A stretch of 64,000 bases of DNA from Rhizobium sp. Root1220 (GTDB lineage Bacteria > Pseudomonadota > Alphaproteobacteria > Rhizobiales > Rhizobiaceae), in the NCBI RefSeq assembly GCF_001426265.1, contig NZ_LMDG01000003.1, positions 114,370 through 178,369 on the forward strand, in the 5' to 3' direction. Positions 28,138 through 37,327 of the stretch are shown here, in pieces. The position numbers and the translations under genes are program-made. A model generated the notes under the pieces. It was not told the DNA's origin. It ran no database searches and saw only the letters and a program-made list of their open reading frames with translations. Position 1 is the stretch's first letter, and each line of letters opens with the position of its first letter.

Positions 28138-28269
28138 CCACCGCGGCGGTGCGGCTATGGTTATCAATCTCTCAAAAAAATCGCTTCGATTTCCCTGCTT
28201 TAACCGCGTGGTAATACTAACGCGCTTTAATAAACCTACAAATGGTTGCGTTATTCAGTGGGTCGAGTC

Positions 28270-29838
28270 ATGCGTTTCAGTCTTTCGCCTAAGTTCGGGA
28301 AGTCTGCCAGTAATGTCCTGATAACGGCTTTCCTGGCGAGTGCGGCAACGGGATGTAGTTCCGATGTGACGCGTTTCGGTGGCCTGTTCTCTGCGTCCGG
28401 TCAAGACCAGATGACGACCAATTCCATTCCACGAAGAAACACGAGTGGCCTGCGCGGCGATCCTGTGCCACAGGCGGATATGGCGCAGGCTGGCTATTCG
28501 ACGGACAATCAGGCGATGGCCCAGTCCTATCCGGCAACACAACCGAACTACGGAGCTTCCAGCGCCCGCATGGCGTCCGCGCCGGTTTCCGTCCAGCGCT
28601 CCGAACTTTCGGCTCCGTCCGCGATCGCTCCGGCCCGCGAAAGGCAGGTCGCTCTAGCTCAGCCCTTCCCGGCCGCTACCGCGCCGCAGAAGCCGGCGCA
28701 GGTGCTTGTGGCGCCGAAGGCGAACGCCGATGGGATCGTGACGGGGACTACACCGAAGGTGTCGGGCTGGTCGTCGACAAATGCGCCGTCCGTCACGCTT
28801 CGTCCGGGTGAGAGCGTCGCGACGCTTGCAAGACGCTATGGGGTTCCCGAAAAGGAAATCCTTCGCGCCAACGGCTTGAAGACAACGGCCGCCGCCAAGC
28901 CGGGGCAGATCATCCTGATCCCGACCTATAACGGAGGCAATGCCGCCAAGGCTTCCGCCCAGGCAGCCGATCTCTCCAGGGATGGGCAGGCCCCGCAGCC
29001 GGGCAAGCAGCAGGAACAGAACGTCGCTGTTGTTCCTGGTGCCAACTCTGCTCGGGATAAGTCCATGGCAAGTCCCGATGCCACCGGTAAGATTCCTGCC
29101 GGAACGGGCAAGGGACCGAAGGGCGCTGGCGGCACCTATGTCGTCAAGGCAGGTGACTCGCTTGCCAAGATCGCCAAGGCAACCGGCAACAGCATTGATG
29201 ACCTGAAGGCCGCCAACAATCTCTCGGCCGGGTCCATTCGCATCGGCCAGGAACTGGACATTCCGAACGGTTCCGGCTCCCAGGACGGAGTGAAGACGGC
29301 ATCCATCTCGCCCAAAGTCGAGCATAAGTCAGTCGTAGAGCCCGCCGCGGCAACGACGACAATTGCCGCACAGCCGGCAACCTATAAAGCGCCTGTGGCG
29401 ACCGAAACCGTCGGCGACGCCGCCAAGAAGGAGGTTGCTTCGGTCGCCCCGGAAGCAACGGGCATTTCGAAGTATCGCTGGCCGGTTCGCGGAGCAGTCA
29501 TCGCTGCCTACGGCGCCAACGTCAACGGTAGCCGCAACGACGGCATCGACATCTCGGTTCCACAGGGTACCGCGATCAAAGCCGCTGAAAACGGGGTTGT
29601 CATCTATGCCGGCAACGGCCTGAAGGAGCTCGGCAATACGGTCCTCGTCCGACACGACGACGGCACTGTGACCGTCTACGGCAACGCCGACACACTGAGC
29701 GTCGCCCGTGGCCAGAAGATCCAGCGCGGTCAGACTGTTGCGGTCTCGGGCATGAGTGGCAATGTTAAGCAGCCGCAGGTCCATTTCGAAGTCCGCAAGG
29801 ACGCGACCCCGGTCAATCCGATTACGTTCCTCGAGTAG
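28270..29838 (+). CDS. NlpD-like lipoprotein with two LysM domains and a degenerate LytM (M23) domain
   Basis: 522 aa from ATG 28270. Lipoprotein signal with lipobox SAATGC. LysM domains lie at about residues 168-218 (LRPGESVATLARRYGVPE) and 289-333 (YVVKAGDSLAKIAKATGNS). The M23/LytM domain is at about 404-522. The zinc-site residues are largely lost: the first His is Asn in SRNDGIDIS, the HxH region reads YGNAD, and only one His remains in QVHFEVRK. This matches NlpD/EnvC-type domains that activate amidases rather than cut peptidoglycan. surE-pcm-nlpD order is the same as in enterics. It ends in a bidirectional terminator. Confidence 0.9.
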   Translation: MRFSLSPKFGKSASNVLITAFLASAATGCSSDVTRFGGLFSASGQDQMTTNSIPRRNTSGLRGDPVPQADMAQAGYSTDNQAMAQSYPATQPNYGASSARMASAPVSVQRSELSAPSAIAPARERQVALAQPFPAATAPQKPAQVLVAPKANADGIVTGTTPKVSGWSSTNAPSVTLRPGESVATLARRYGVPEKEILRANGLKTTAAAKPGQIILIPTYNGGNAAKASAQAADLSRDGQAPQPGKQQEQNVAVVPGANSARDKSMASPDATGKIPAGTGKGPKGAGGTYVVKAGDSLAKIAKATGNSIDDLKAANNLSAGSIRIGQELDIPNGSGSQDGVKTASISPKVEHKSVVEPAAATTTIAAQPATYKAPVATETVGDAAKKEVASVAPEATGISKYRWPVRGAVIAAYGANVNGSRNDGIDISVPQGTAIKAAENGVVIYAGNGLKELGNTVLVRHDDGTVTVYGNADTLSVARGQKIQRGQTVAVSGMSGNVKQPQVHFEVRKDATPVNPITFLE

Positions 29839-29861
29839 GTAGTGCGTCTCGAGGACTGCTC

Positions 29862-29889
29862 AAAAGCCCGGCCGATGCCGGGCTTTTGT
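29862..29889. terminator. Bidirectional terminator between the NlpD-like and DUF815 genes
   Basis: Stem AAAAGCCCGGC (29862-29872) with GCCGGGCTTTT (29877-29887): A-tract left, T-tract right, between convergent genes. Confidence 0.88.
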
Positions 29890-29912
29890 CGTTTTGGTTA
29901 GTGCTATCGGCG

Positions 29913-30785
29913 TCAGTCGCGATCGAGGACGATGCGCATCCGCCCCGCGAGGTCCTGGATGTACTGCCAGGCCACGCGTCCCGAGCGGGCACCGCGCGTG
30001 GTCGCCCACTCCAGGGCCTCAGCGTGCATTTTTTCGCGGTCTTGGATGAGTTTGAAGTGGTCGGCATAGCCGTCGATCATCTTGAGGTAGTCGTCCTGGC
30101 TGCACTTGTGGAATCCGAGCCAGAGACCGAAACGATCAGACAGCGAGACCTTTTCTTCCACCGCCTCGGATGGATTGATCGCCGTCGACTGCTCGTTCTC
30201 CATCATGTTGCGGGGGAGCAGGTGCCGCCGGTTCGAGGTTGCGTAGAACAGCACGTTGTCCGGCCGGCCCTCGATCCCGCCGTCGAGGGCAGCTTTCAGC
30301 GACTTGTAGGCCGTATCGTCATGATCGAACGAGAGGTCGTCGCAGAATAAGATGATGCGATGCGGCGTGTCCTTCAGCAGGTCGAGCAGGGTTGGCAGGC
30401 TGGCGATATCCTCGCGGTGGACCTCGACAAGCTTGAGCGAGACGCCGCTTTCCAGCCGAACATCCTCATGCACGGCCTTGACCAGCGAGGATTTGCCCAT
30501 GCCGCGCGCGCCCCACAGCAACACATTGTTGGCGGGATAGCCCTCGGCAAAGCGCACCGTGTTTTCGTGCAGGATGTCGCGCACGTGATCGACGCCCCGG
30601 ATGAGCGTCAACGCGACCCGGTTCGGCCGCGCAACCGGCTGAAGATACAGGCGGGCAGGGGACCAGACAAAGCAGTCTGCAGCGTCCCAGTCGTTGATCG
30701 CCGGCGCAGGACCTGCAAGTCGCTCGACGGCATAAGTAAGGCGACGCAGCTCGGCCAGAATCACGCCGTTGATGTCCTCAGCCAT
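29913..30785 (-). CDS. DUF815 family AAA-type ATPase
   Basis: 290 aa. Walker A is GARGMGKSS at residues 92-100 and the Walker-B-like strand IILFCDDLSFDHDD is at about 143-156, followed by a sensor-type NVLFYATSNRRHLLP. The N-terminal 70 residues and C-terminal helical lid (EWATTRGARSGRVAWQYIQD) match the DUF815 family as I know it. Biochemical function is not established; the fold is AAA+, so an ATP-driven remodelling role is inferred. It is convergent with the NlpD-like gene and divergent from yajC. Confidence 0.88.
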   Translation of the reverse strand: MAEDINGVILAELRRLTYAVERLAGPAPAINDWDAADCFVWSPARLYLQPVARPNRVALTLIRGVDHVRDILHENTVRFAEGYPANNVLLWGARGMGKSSLVKAVHEDVRLESGVSLKLVEVHREDIASLPTLLDLLKDTPHRIILFCDDLSFDHDDTAYKSLKAALDGGIEGRPDNVLFYATSNRRHLLPRNMMENEQSTAINPSEAVEEKVSLSDRFGLWLGFHKCSQDDYLKMIDGYADHFKLIQDREKMHAEALEWATTRGARSGRVAWQYIQDLAGRMRIVLDRD

Positions 30786-30995
30786 GACCAGTCCTCCGGA
30801 ATGTTGATTGCAGCGGTATCCACTTCACGTTTCGCTGCGAGGTAGCATGGCCTTTTGCCAGCGGAAAGGCTAATAGGCAGCTGAATCGGTACGGTTTCCG
30901 GCTGTTTCTGTTGCATTCGCAATGACCATAATTATAGTCCGGCCACCCGAGAAAAAGGCGGAGTTCCGCCTCCGGAAAGTTTTGAGGAGTTTAAC

Positions 30996-31343
30996 ATGTT
31001 CGTCACCCCGGCATTCGCCCAGGCTGCAACCGACACCGCTGCGTCGCCGTTCGGCTCGGGCTTTGAAATGATCATCCTGTTTGTGCCGCTGATGGTCGTC
31101 TGGTATTTCCTGCTGATCCGTCCGCAGCGCGCGCAGGCAAAGAAGCGTGATGAGACGTTGAAGGCGATCCGCCGCGGCGACCAGATCGTTACGGGCGGTG
31201 GTCTTGTCGGTAAGGTAACCAAGGTTGTTGACGACAAGGAAGTCGAAGTGGAAATTGCCGACGGCGTCCGCGTCCGCATTGTCCGCACCGGCATCACGGA
31301 AGTTCGCGTCAAGGGCGAGCCAGTCAAAGCTGACGCTGCATAA
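30996..31343 (+). CDS. yajC: Preprotein translocase subunit YajC
   Basis: 115 aa. One membrane helix (FEMIILFVPLMVVWYFLLI) is followed by the family signature RPQRAQAKKRDETLKAIRRG and a small beta domain (DQIVTGGGLVGKVTKV). YajC associates with SecDF. secDF follows after 45 bp. Confidence 0.96.
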   Translation: MFVTPAFAQAATDTAASPFGSGFEMIILFVPLMVVWYFLLIRPQRAQAKKRDETLKAIRRGDQIVTGGGLVGKVTKVVDDKEVEVEIADGVRVRIVRTGITEVRVKGEPVKADAA

Positions 31344-31388
31344 CAAAGCTAGCTACCCCACGAACCGGATCGGAATAGTCGAGAGAAA

Positions 31389-33950
31389 ATGTTTCGTTTT
31401 TCCCGCTTGAAGACCGTTCTGATCTGGATCGTTGTACTGGTGGCCGTGTTGCTCGCGGCCTCCAACCTCCTTTCTGAAAAGCAGCTTTCGCTTTTTCCTT
31501 CATGGCTGCCGCACAATCGCATCGCGCTTGGGCCCGATTTGCAGGGCGGTTCGCACCTGCTCTTCAAGGTCGAGCGGGCTGATGTCGTTAAGGAGCGGCT
31601 GGAAAGCACGGTCGGCGATATTCGCGCCAGATTGCGCAAGGCGAACATCCGCTACACCGGCCTGACCGGAAATGATCGTACCGTCACTGTCAAGATCACT
31701 GATGCCGGCCAGGTTCAGGCCGCGACTGATGCCCTGAAAGAGCTGACGTCAGCGACGGCGAGTGGCTTGTTTGGAGGATCGACGCAGAATGTGATCCTGC
31801 AGCAGGCCGACGATGGCCAACTGACGCTGCAGATTTCCGACGCCAGCATCGCGAGCGGGATTGCTGCTGCGCAAGAACAGTCGCTCGAAGTGGTCCGCAA
31901 GCGGGTTGCGGCGCTCGGAGCCTCCGATTTTGCCGTACGGCCGATCGGTTCGGATCGCATTGATGTTCAGGTTCTGGGTTCTGTTGATGTCGAACGCCTG
32001 AAGAACATTCTGAGCGAGCCGGCCAAACTGTCGGTGCGCATGCTCGATGAGAGCATGTCCGGGCAGGATGCGTTGAGCGGACGGTGGCCTGCCACCTCGG
32101 AGGTGCTGTATTCGCTGGACGATCCGCCGGTTCCCTATCTTGTCGACCGCACGGATTTCGTCACCGGCAAAAACATCGTGGACGTGCAATCAAGCGTCGA
32201 TGCCGAGACGCAGGCCGTCTCGATCAGCTACAAGCTCGACGCCGCGGGCACCGAGCGCCTGGCACAGATGACCCGACAGAATATTGGTCGCCACCTTGCG
32301 ATCCTGTTCGATGATCAGGTGATGGCCGCACCACTCATCAGTGCGCCGATCCTTGGTGGTTCCGGGAGTATTCCAGTCAGTTTCACTGAGGAGGGTGCGC
32401 AGGACCTGGCGCTGATGCTGCGCACCGGGGCTCTTCCCGCAACCCTGACGACCGTGGAAGAGCGATCGATAAGTCCTGCTCTAGGGCTGGAATCCACGCG
32501 CGCCGGCTTGCTTTCGGCAGCCGTTGCGGCGCTTCTCGTCGTCGGTCTGATGTTCGCTTTCTATCGAGGGTTGGGCGTTATTGCTGCGCTGTCGCTGGTT
32601 CTCAATCTCGTCCTGATCTTTGCAGTGTTGAGCCTGATCGGAGCCACGCTGACACTGCCGGGTATTGCCGGCATCGTGTTGACCATCGGCATGGCGGTCG
32701 ACGCCAACGTGCTGATCTACGAACGTATACGCGAGGAAGCCAAAACCGGAAGGCCGTTTTCAGAGGCGGTCGAGAGCGGTTTCTCAAGAGCGTTCATGAC
32801 GATCTTTGATGCGAACGTGACGATCTTCATTGCCTCGGTGATCCTTTACTATCTCGGCAACGAGGCTGTCCGCGGCTTCGCGGTAACGCTCGCGGCCGGT
32901 ATTTTGACTACGGTGTTCACCGCCTTCACGCTCACGCGCTGGATCGTCGTGACCTGGCTTCACAGGCGCCACCCCAGGCATCTTCCCAAAGACGTCCACA
33001 CCGGTATCTTCGATCGCGCCAACATCCGTTTCATGGGCATCCGACGCTATACCTTCACGGTGTCGGCTGCGCTGTCGATCGCCGCGATGTTGGCCTTTGC
33101 CATGCTCGGCACAAATCTCGGGGTCGATTTCGCGGGCGGCTCGCTTGTCGAGGTCAAGGCAAAACAAGGTGCTGCCGATCCAGCCGATATTCGCGCGCGC
33201 CTGGGTGATTTGAACATCGGCGATATCGACGCTGATCGGCTTGGCGACGCCTCGCTCGCGGTGATCCGCATTCAGGCTCAGGGCGGCGGCGAGAACGCCG
33301 AGCAGTCGGCGATGACGCTTGTTCGCGATGAACTGGGAGACGACTATGATTTCCGCCGTGTCGAAGTGGTCGGCCCTGCGGTTTCGTGGGAGCTGACCAG
33401 GGCTGCCACCCTCGGTGTCCTTGCCTCGCTCGCGGTTATCCTCGTCTACATCTGGATGCGCTTCGCGTGGCAATTTGCCGTCGGCGCTGTGATTGCCGCG
33501 CTGCATGACATCATCCTAACGCTTGGCCTGTTCGTCGTCACCGGAATGGAGTTCAACGTCACCAGCATCGCGGCTATTCTAACAGTGGTCGGCTATTCGC
33601 TGAACGACACCGTTGTCGTCTATGATCGCATGCGCGAGAACCTGAAGCGATACCGGAAGATGCCGCTGCCGATCCTCATTGACGCCTCCATCAACCAGAC
33701 GCTGTCGCGCACCGTTCTGACCGCGGCAACAACATTGCTCGCGCTTGCCGCGCTCTGCCTGTTCGGTGGCGAAATCATTCGCCCATTCGCCTTCGTGATG
33801 CTGTTCGGCGTTGCCGTCGGCACTTTTTCCTCCATCTACATCGCAGCGCCCGTGCTGATTGTGTTCAAGCTCCGGCCGGACGTGCTCGACAACGATCCAG
33901 ACAAGAAAGTGACGGAACCGGATGCAAGATCCGGCAATCCGGCAGTGTAA
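31389..33950 (+). CDS. secDF: Fused protein translocase subunit SecDF
   Basis: 853 aa with SecD and SecF in one chain. The SecD half has an N-terminal helix, the GPDLQGGSHLLFKVE motif, a large periplasmic domain and DDQVMAAPLISAPI. It then has GIAGIVLTIGMAVDANVLIYERIREE. The SecF half starts near residue 545 (FMGIRRYTFTVSAALSIAA) with NLGVDFAGGSLVEV and YSLNDTVVVYDRMRENL. SecDF uses the proton gradient to pull exported proteins through SecYEG. The fused form is usual in Rhizobiales. It is followed within 4 bp by the Mth938-type gene. Confidence 0.97.
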   Translation: MFRFSRLKTVLIWIVVLVAVLLAASNLLSEKQLSLFPSWLPHNRIALGPDLQGGSHLLFKVERADVVKERLESTVGDIRARLRKANIRYTGLTGNDRTVTVKITDAGQVQAATDALKELTSATASGLFGGSTQNVILQQADDGQLTLQISDASIASGIAAAQEQSLEVVRKRVAALGASDFAVRPIGSDRIDVQVLGSVDVERLKNILSEPAKLSVRMLDESMSGQDALSGRWPATSEVLYSLDDPPVPYLVDRTDFVTGKNIVDVQSSVDAETQAVSISYKLDAAGTERLAQMTRQNIGRHLAILFDDQVMAAPLISAPILGGSGSIPVSFTEEGAQDLALMLRTGALPATLTTVEERSISPALGLESTRAGLLSAAVAALLVVGLMFAFYRGLGVIAALSLVLNLVLIFAVLSLIGATLTLPGIAGIVLTIGMAVDANVLIYERIREEAKTGRPFSEAVESGFSRAFMTIFDANVTIFIASVILYYLGNEAVRGFAVTLAAGILTTVFTAFTLTRWIVVTWLHRRHPRHLPKDVHTGIFDRANIRFMGIRRYTFTVSAALSIAAMLAFAMLGTNLGVDFAGGSLVEVKAKQGAADPADIRARLGDLNIGDIDADRLGDASLAVIRIQAQGGGENAEQSAMTLVRDELGDDYDFRRVEVVGPAVSWELTRAATLGVLASLAVILVYIWMRFAWQFAVGAVIAALHDIILTLGLFVVTGMEFNVTSIAAILTVVGYSLNDTVVVYDRMRENLKRYRKMPLPILIDASINQTLSRTVLTAATTLLALAALCLFGGEIIRPFAFVMLFGVAVGTFSSIYIAAPVLIVFKLRPDVLDNDPDKKVTEPDARSGNPAV

Positions 33951-33954
33951 GAAC

Positions 33955-34341
33955 ATGGCAAGAGGCATAGAAATCCGCGAGGCCCATTTTCCCGGCCGCG
34001 CACCAATCGATACGTATGGCAATGGCGGCTTTCGGTTCGCGGACATGTCCCATCGCGGCTCGATCATGTGCCTGCCGTCGGGTATCTACGGCTGGGACAT
34101 GGATATGACCAAGCCGCTGTCCATCGAGAATTTCCAGAAGGTCCTCGATGAGGCCGCGCAGATCGAGTTCCTGCTGTTGGGAACCGGCACGGAGATGCGT
34201 CCGATACCGCCCGATCTCAAGGCGGCGCTGAGGGCTGCAGGTATTTCTTCCGACCCGATGAACACCGGCGCGGCGGTGCGGACCTTCAACATCATGCTCC
34301 TTGAATCGCGTGCCGTTGCGGCGGCAATGATCGCGGTCTGA
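33955..34341 (+). CDS. Mth938-like domain protein (NDUFAF3 homologue)
   Basis: 128 aa from ATG 33955 (MARGIEIREAHFPGRAPIDT), 4 bp after secDF. It is a single Mth938/DUF498 domain: FRFADMSHRGSIMCLPSGIY, the strand EFLLLGTGTEMRPIPPDL, and NTGAAVRTFNIMLLESRAVA. The family includes mitochondrial NDUFAF3, a complex I assembly factor. Next to secDF and followed by the NDUFAF6-like gene, a role in respiratory-complex assembly or membrane insertion is likely; direct evidence in bacteria is thin. Confidence 0.88.
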   Translation: MARGIEIREAHFPGRAPIDTYGNGGFRFADMSHRGSIMCLPSGIYGWDMDMTKPLSIENFQKVLDEAAQIEFLLLGTGTEMRPIPPDLKAALRAAGISSDPMNTGAAVRTFNIMLLESRAVAAAMIAV

Positions 34342-34343
34342 AC

Positions 34344-35195
34344 ATGGCAGATCGATCTGCGACGAACCAGGACATCAGCCTGGCAATGCTGCGTGACAGT
34401 GACCGTGACCGGTATCTCGCGTGTATCCTGTCACCGGAGGACAAGCGTGGCGCTCTGGCCGCGCTCTATGCCTTCAATGCAGAGATTGCGCGCATCCGCG
34501 ATCTGGTTCACGAACCGCTCCCCGGCGAAGTCCGCATGCAGTACTGGCGCGATCTTCTGGAAGGCAATGCGCACGGCTCCACGCAGGCTAATCCTCTCGC
34601 CTCGGCGCTGCTGTCGGCCATCGAGGATCATCGCCTGCCGCGGCAAACGCTTGTAAACATGATCGATGCCCGTATCTTCGACCTTTATGATGACCCGATG
34701 GAGACGCGTACATCGCTGGAAGGCTATGCCGGTGAGACGGCCTCAGCGCTGATCCAGCTTGCAAGCCTGGTGCTGGCGCCCGCAGAGGCATCAAAATCAG
34801 CCGAAGCTGCGGGACACGCAGGCGTCGCGCAGGCGATTGCAGGGCTGCTGCTCCTGATGCCGCTCCACCGCCATCGCGGCCAGGTTTACCTTCCGCTCGA
34901 GATTCTCTCCGCGACCGGCCTCGATCGCGAGGCGTTCCTGGCCGGGGACGACAAGCTGCGCGTGTCCGCCGCGATCGAGGCGTTTGCCGGGCTGGGTCGC
35001 GACCATCTCGCAAAGGCAAGAGCGGCCATCATTTCGCCGCTCGTGTTTCCCGCGTTTCTGCCGGTCGTGCAGGCTGGCTCCGTTCTGGTCGATGCCCAAA
35101 GGATGGGCGCGGCCATCTTCGAGCGGTCGCCCCAACTCCCGCAATGGCGTCGCCAGATCAGCATGGTGCTCGCTCTCATGCGCAAGAAAATCTGA
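34344..35195 (+). CDS. Squalene/phytoene synthase family protein (NDUFAF6-like)
   Basis: 283 aa, starting 2 bp after the previous stop. All-helical isoprenoid-synthase fold: LACILSPEDKRGALAALYAF, then RMQYWRDLLEGNAHGSTQAN-type sequence (RDLLEGN) and DLYDDPMETRTSLEGYAGE. The usual first Asp-rich motif and the YCYxVAGxVG pattern of true phytoene synthases are not obvious. This agrees with the NDUFAF6-like subgroup, whose mitochondrial member assists complex I assembly. Position next to the NDUFAF3-like gene supports that reading over carotenoid synthesis, and no other carotenoid genes are nearby. Confidence 0.82.
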   Translation: MADRSATNQDISLAMLRDSDRDRYLACILSPEDKRGALAALYAFNAEIARIRDLVHEPLPGEVRMQYWRDLLEGNAHGSTQANPLASALLSAIEDHRLPRQTLVNMIDARIFDLYDDPMETRTSLEGYAGETASALIQLASLVLAPAEASKSAEAAGHAGVAQAIAGLLLLMPLHRHRGQVYLPLEILSATGLDREAFLAGDDKLRVSAAIEAFAGLGRDHLAKARAAIISPLVFPAFLPVVQAGSVLVDAQRMGAAIFERSPQLPQWRRQISMVLALMRKKI

Positions 35196-35254
35196 CGGTG
35201 TTCAAACTCGCGCAAGGCCCGCGTACTATGAAGGGTGCTGGAGCTACGTCTTGA

Positions 35255-35734
35255 ATGGAAAACAACGTGAGCATTATCGTCTGGTGCGTTATATTCGCTG
35301 TCGTCATCGCCATTGCGTTTGCAGCAACCAGAATGGCTGCGCAAAACAAGGAAGAGGGACTGCATGATACCGGACTGGCGATCATTGAGTTCAACCGTGC
35401 ATTTCCGAACGAAGCGATCCGCCAGCTCCAGGCAACGGCAAACGGCCTGGCCGTGTTTGTCCGCCTGCACGACAACAAGGCGGGTTTCATGCGCAGCCTG
35501 CAGCGCCACTATGCTTGCCACGTCATTCAGCCGGGCAGGGTGAGGGTTCTGAGTTCCCAAACAGGCAAGGGGCTGAGCATCGAGTTCCTCGATGCGCCTC
35601 ATCACAACGGCGCCTTCGAGTTCACATCCGCCAGGGAGGCATCAGAGGTTTCGCTTTGGCTACTGGGCAATTATATCGCGGAACCGGACAAGGAACTGCC
35701 ACCTGCCAACCCGACTGCGGCGAACCGCCATTAA
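35255..35734 (+). CDS. Membrane-anchored hypothetical protein, 159 aa
   Basis: One N-terminal membrane helix (VSIIVWCVIFAVVIAIAFAA) is followed by a soluble domain containing AIIEFNRAFPNEAIRQLQAT, VFVRLHDNKAGFMRSL and SIEFLDAPHHNGAFEF. It looks like a compact alpha/beta domain. I do not recognise a named family. It follows the yajC-secDF-NDUFAF3/6 set after 59 bp, so it may be the last gene of that unit. The Ala/Pro-rich C-terminus looks disordered. Confidence 0.7.
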   Translation: MENNVSIIVWCVIFAVVIAIAFAATRMAAQNKEEGLHDTGLAIIEFNRAFPNEAIRQLQATANGLAVFVRLHDNKAGFMRSLQRHYACHVIQPGRVRVLSSQTGKGLSIEFLDAPHHNGAFEFTSAREASEVSLWLLGNYIAEPDKELPPANPTAANRH

Positions 35735-35805
35735 CCCGCCACGGCCGATCAGCAGCTGAGCCGATGGATTTTCGGCAGATACGGACCTATCCGCCGCCTC
35801 TGCCA

Positions 35806-37239
35806 TCACGCTGATTCAGCCAGCGGCATCGTCTGGCCGAGCCAGTCGGCGCAATCGGCAAGCGCGCGTTTGGCGATCAGTTGCCGCTTCATGATCGTTT
35901 TGTCCTTGCCGCGGAAGCGTTTTACGCCTTCCGGCTTGACGATCGAGCCCGGCTCAAGCTCCGGGAACAAACCGAAATTGATGTTCATCGGCTGGAACGA
36001 GCGCTTGCCCGGCTCCTCGTCGGTGACAAGATGGCCGCCGGTGATATGCGCGAGCAGCGCGCCAAGCGCCGTCGTCGCAGGCGGCAGCGACACGGCTTCA
36101 CCCTTGCGCTCGGCAGCGGCAAACCGGCCGGCCAAAAGGCCGACGCTTGCGCTTTCGACATAGCCTTCGCACCCAGTGATCTGGCCGGCGAAGCGCAGGC
36201 CCGGCCGCGATTTCAGCGTCAGCGAGTGGTCTAACAGCGTCGGTGAATTGATATAGGTGTTGCGATGCAGGCCGCCGAGACGCGCGAATTCGGCATTCTG
36301 CAAGCCGGGAATCATCCGGAAGATATCCGCCTGCGCGCCATATTTCAGCTTCGTCTGGAAGCCGACCATGTTGTAAAGCGTGCCCAGCGCATTATCCTGG
36401 CGCAACTGCACGACCGCATAGGCCTTCACTGTAGGGTTGTGCTCATTGGTCAGCCCCATAGGCTTCATCGGACCGTGACGCAGCGTTTCGCGTCCGCGCT
36501 CGGCCATGATCTCGATCGGCAGGCAACCATCGAAATAGGGCGTACCTTCCCATTCCTTGAAGCCGACGGTATCGCCGTCGATCAGAGCGCTGACAAAGGC
36601 GTTGTACTGATCTTCATCCATCGGGCAGTTGATGTAGTCCTTGCCGGTGCCGCCCGGGCCGACCTTGTCGTAGCGCGACTGATACCAGCAGATGTCCATG
36701 TCGATGCTCTCGCGGTAAACGATCGGAGCGATGGCATCGAAGAAAGCGAGTGCATCGGCGCCGGTCTCCGCCTGGATGGCGCTTGCGAGCGAAGGAGCGG
36801 TCAGGGGGCCGGTCGCGACGATGGCCAGATCCCATTCCTTTGGCGGTAGGCCGGTGATTTCCTCGCGGACGACGGTGATGAGGGGGTGATTGTCGATTTC
36901 CCTGGTCACGGCGTCCGAAAAACCGTCGCGGTCAACGGCGAGCGCACCGCCGGCCGGCACTTGGTGCCTGTCGGCGCAAGCCATGATCAGCGAGCCGGCA
37001 AGACGCATCTCGGCGTGGATGACGCCGACCGCATTGCTGGTCGCATCATCCGAGCGAAACGAGTTGGAGCACACAAGCTCGGCCAGATGGTCGGTCTTGT
37101 GGGCATCCGTCCCGCGAACGCCGCGCATCTCGTGCAGGATCACCGGCACGCCGGCACTTGCGATTTGCCAGGCGGCTTCCGAGCCGGCGAGCCCGCCGCC
37201 GACCACGTGGATGGGAGAGTGAGAAGAGGTCTTGTTCAT
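35806..37239 (-). CDS. trmFO: Methylenetetrahydrofolate-tRNA-(uracil-5-)-methyltransferase TrmFO
   Basis: 477 aa from the ATG complementary to 37237-37239 ([20 protein letters not shown]). Dinucleotide-binding [14 protein letters not shown], then [20 protein letters not shown] and the family-specific [20 protein letters not shown]. Further on are [15 protein letters not shown] and [13 protein letters not shown]. TrmFO uses FAD and methylene-THF to form m5U54 in tRNA, in place of TrmA. A weak in-frame ATG further upstream would add 33 residues and is not favoured. Convergent with the 159-aa gene. Confidence 0.96.
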   Translation of the reverse strand: MNKTSSHSPIHVVGGGLAGSEAAWQIASAGVPVILHEMRGVRGTDAHKTDHLAELVCSNSFRSDDATSNAVGVIHAEMRLAGSLIMACADRHQVPAGGALAVDRDGFSDAVTREIDNHPLITVVREEITGLPPKEWDLAIVATGPLTAPSLASAIQAETGADALAFFDAIAPIVYRESIDMDICWYQSRYDKVGPGGTGKDYINCPMDEDQYNAFVSALIDGDTVGFKEWEGTPYFDGCLPIEIMAERGRETLRHGPMKPMGLTNEHNPTVKAYAVVQLRQDNALGTLYNMVGFQTKLKYGAQADIFRMIPGLQNAEFARLGGLHRNTYINSPTLLDHSLTLKSRPGLRFAGQITGCEGYVESASVGLLAGRFAAAERKGEAVSLPPATTALGALLAHITGGHLVTDEEPGKRSFQPMNINFGLFPELEPGSIVKPEGVKRFRGKDKTIMKRQLIAKRALADCADWLGQTMPLAESA

Positions 37240-37327
37240 GCGCGGCTGATTATCACGCCCGGCCGAGACAGGAAACCGAAGAATTGACGCCGCACGCCTG
37301 TCACGCCCGCGAGGCAACTCAACTCGG

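Noticed and set aside
34344..35195. Carotenoid or hopanoid biosynthesis gene
   Set aside because: The squalene/phytoene synthase fold is present, but typical Asp-rich catalytic motifs are not clear, there are no pathway genes nearby, and the NDUFAF3-like neighbour suggests the NDUFAF6-like subgroup.
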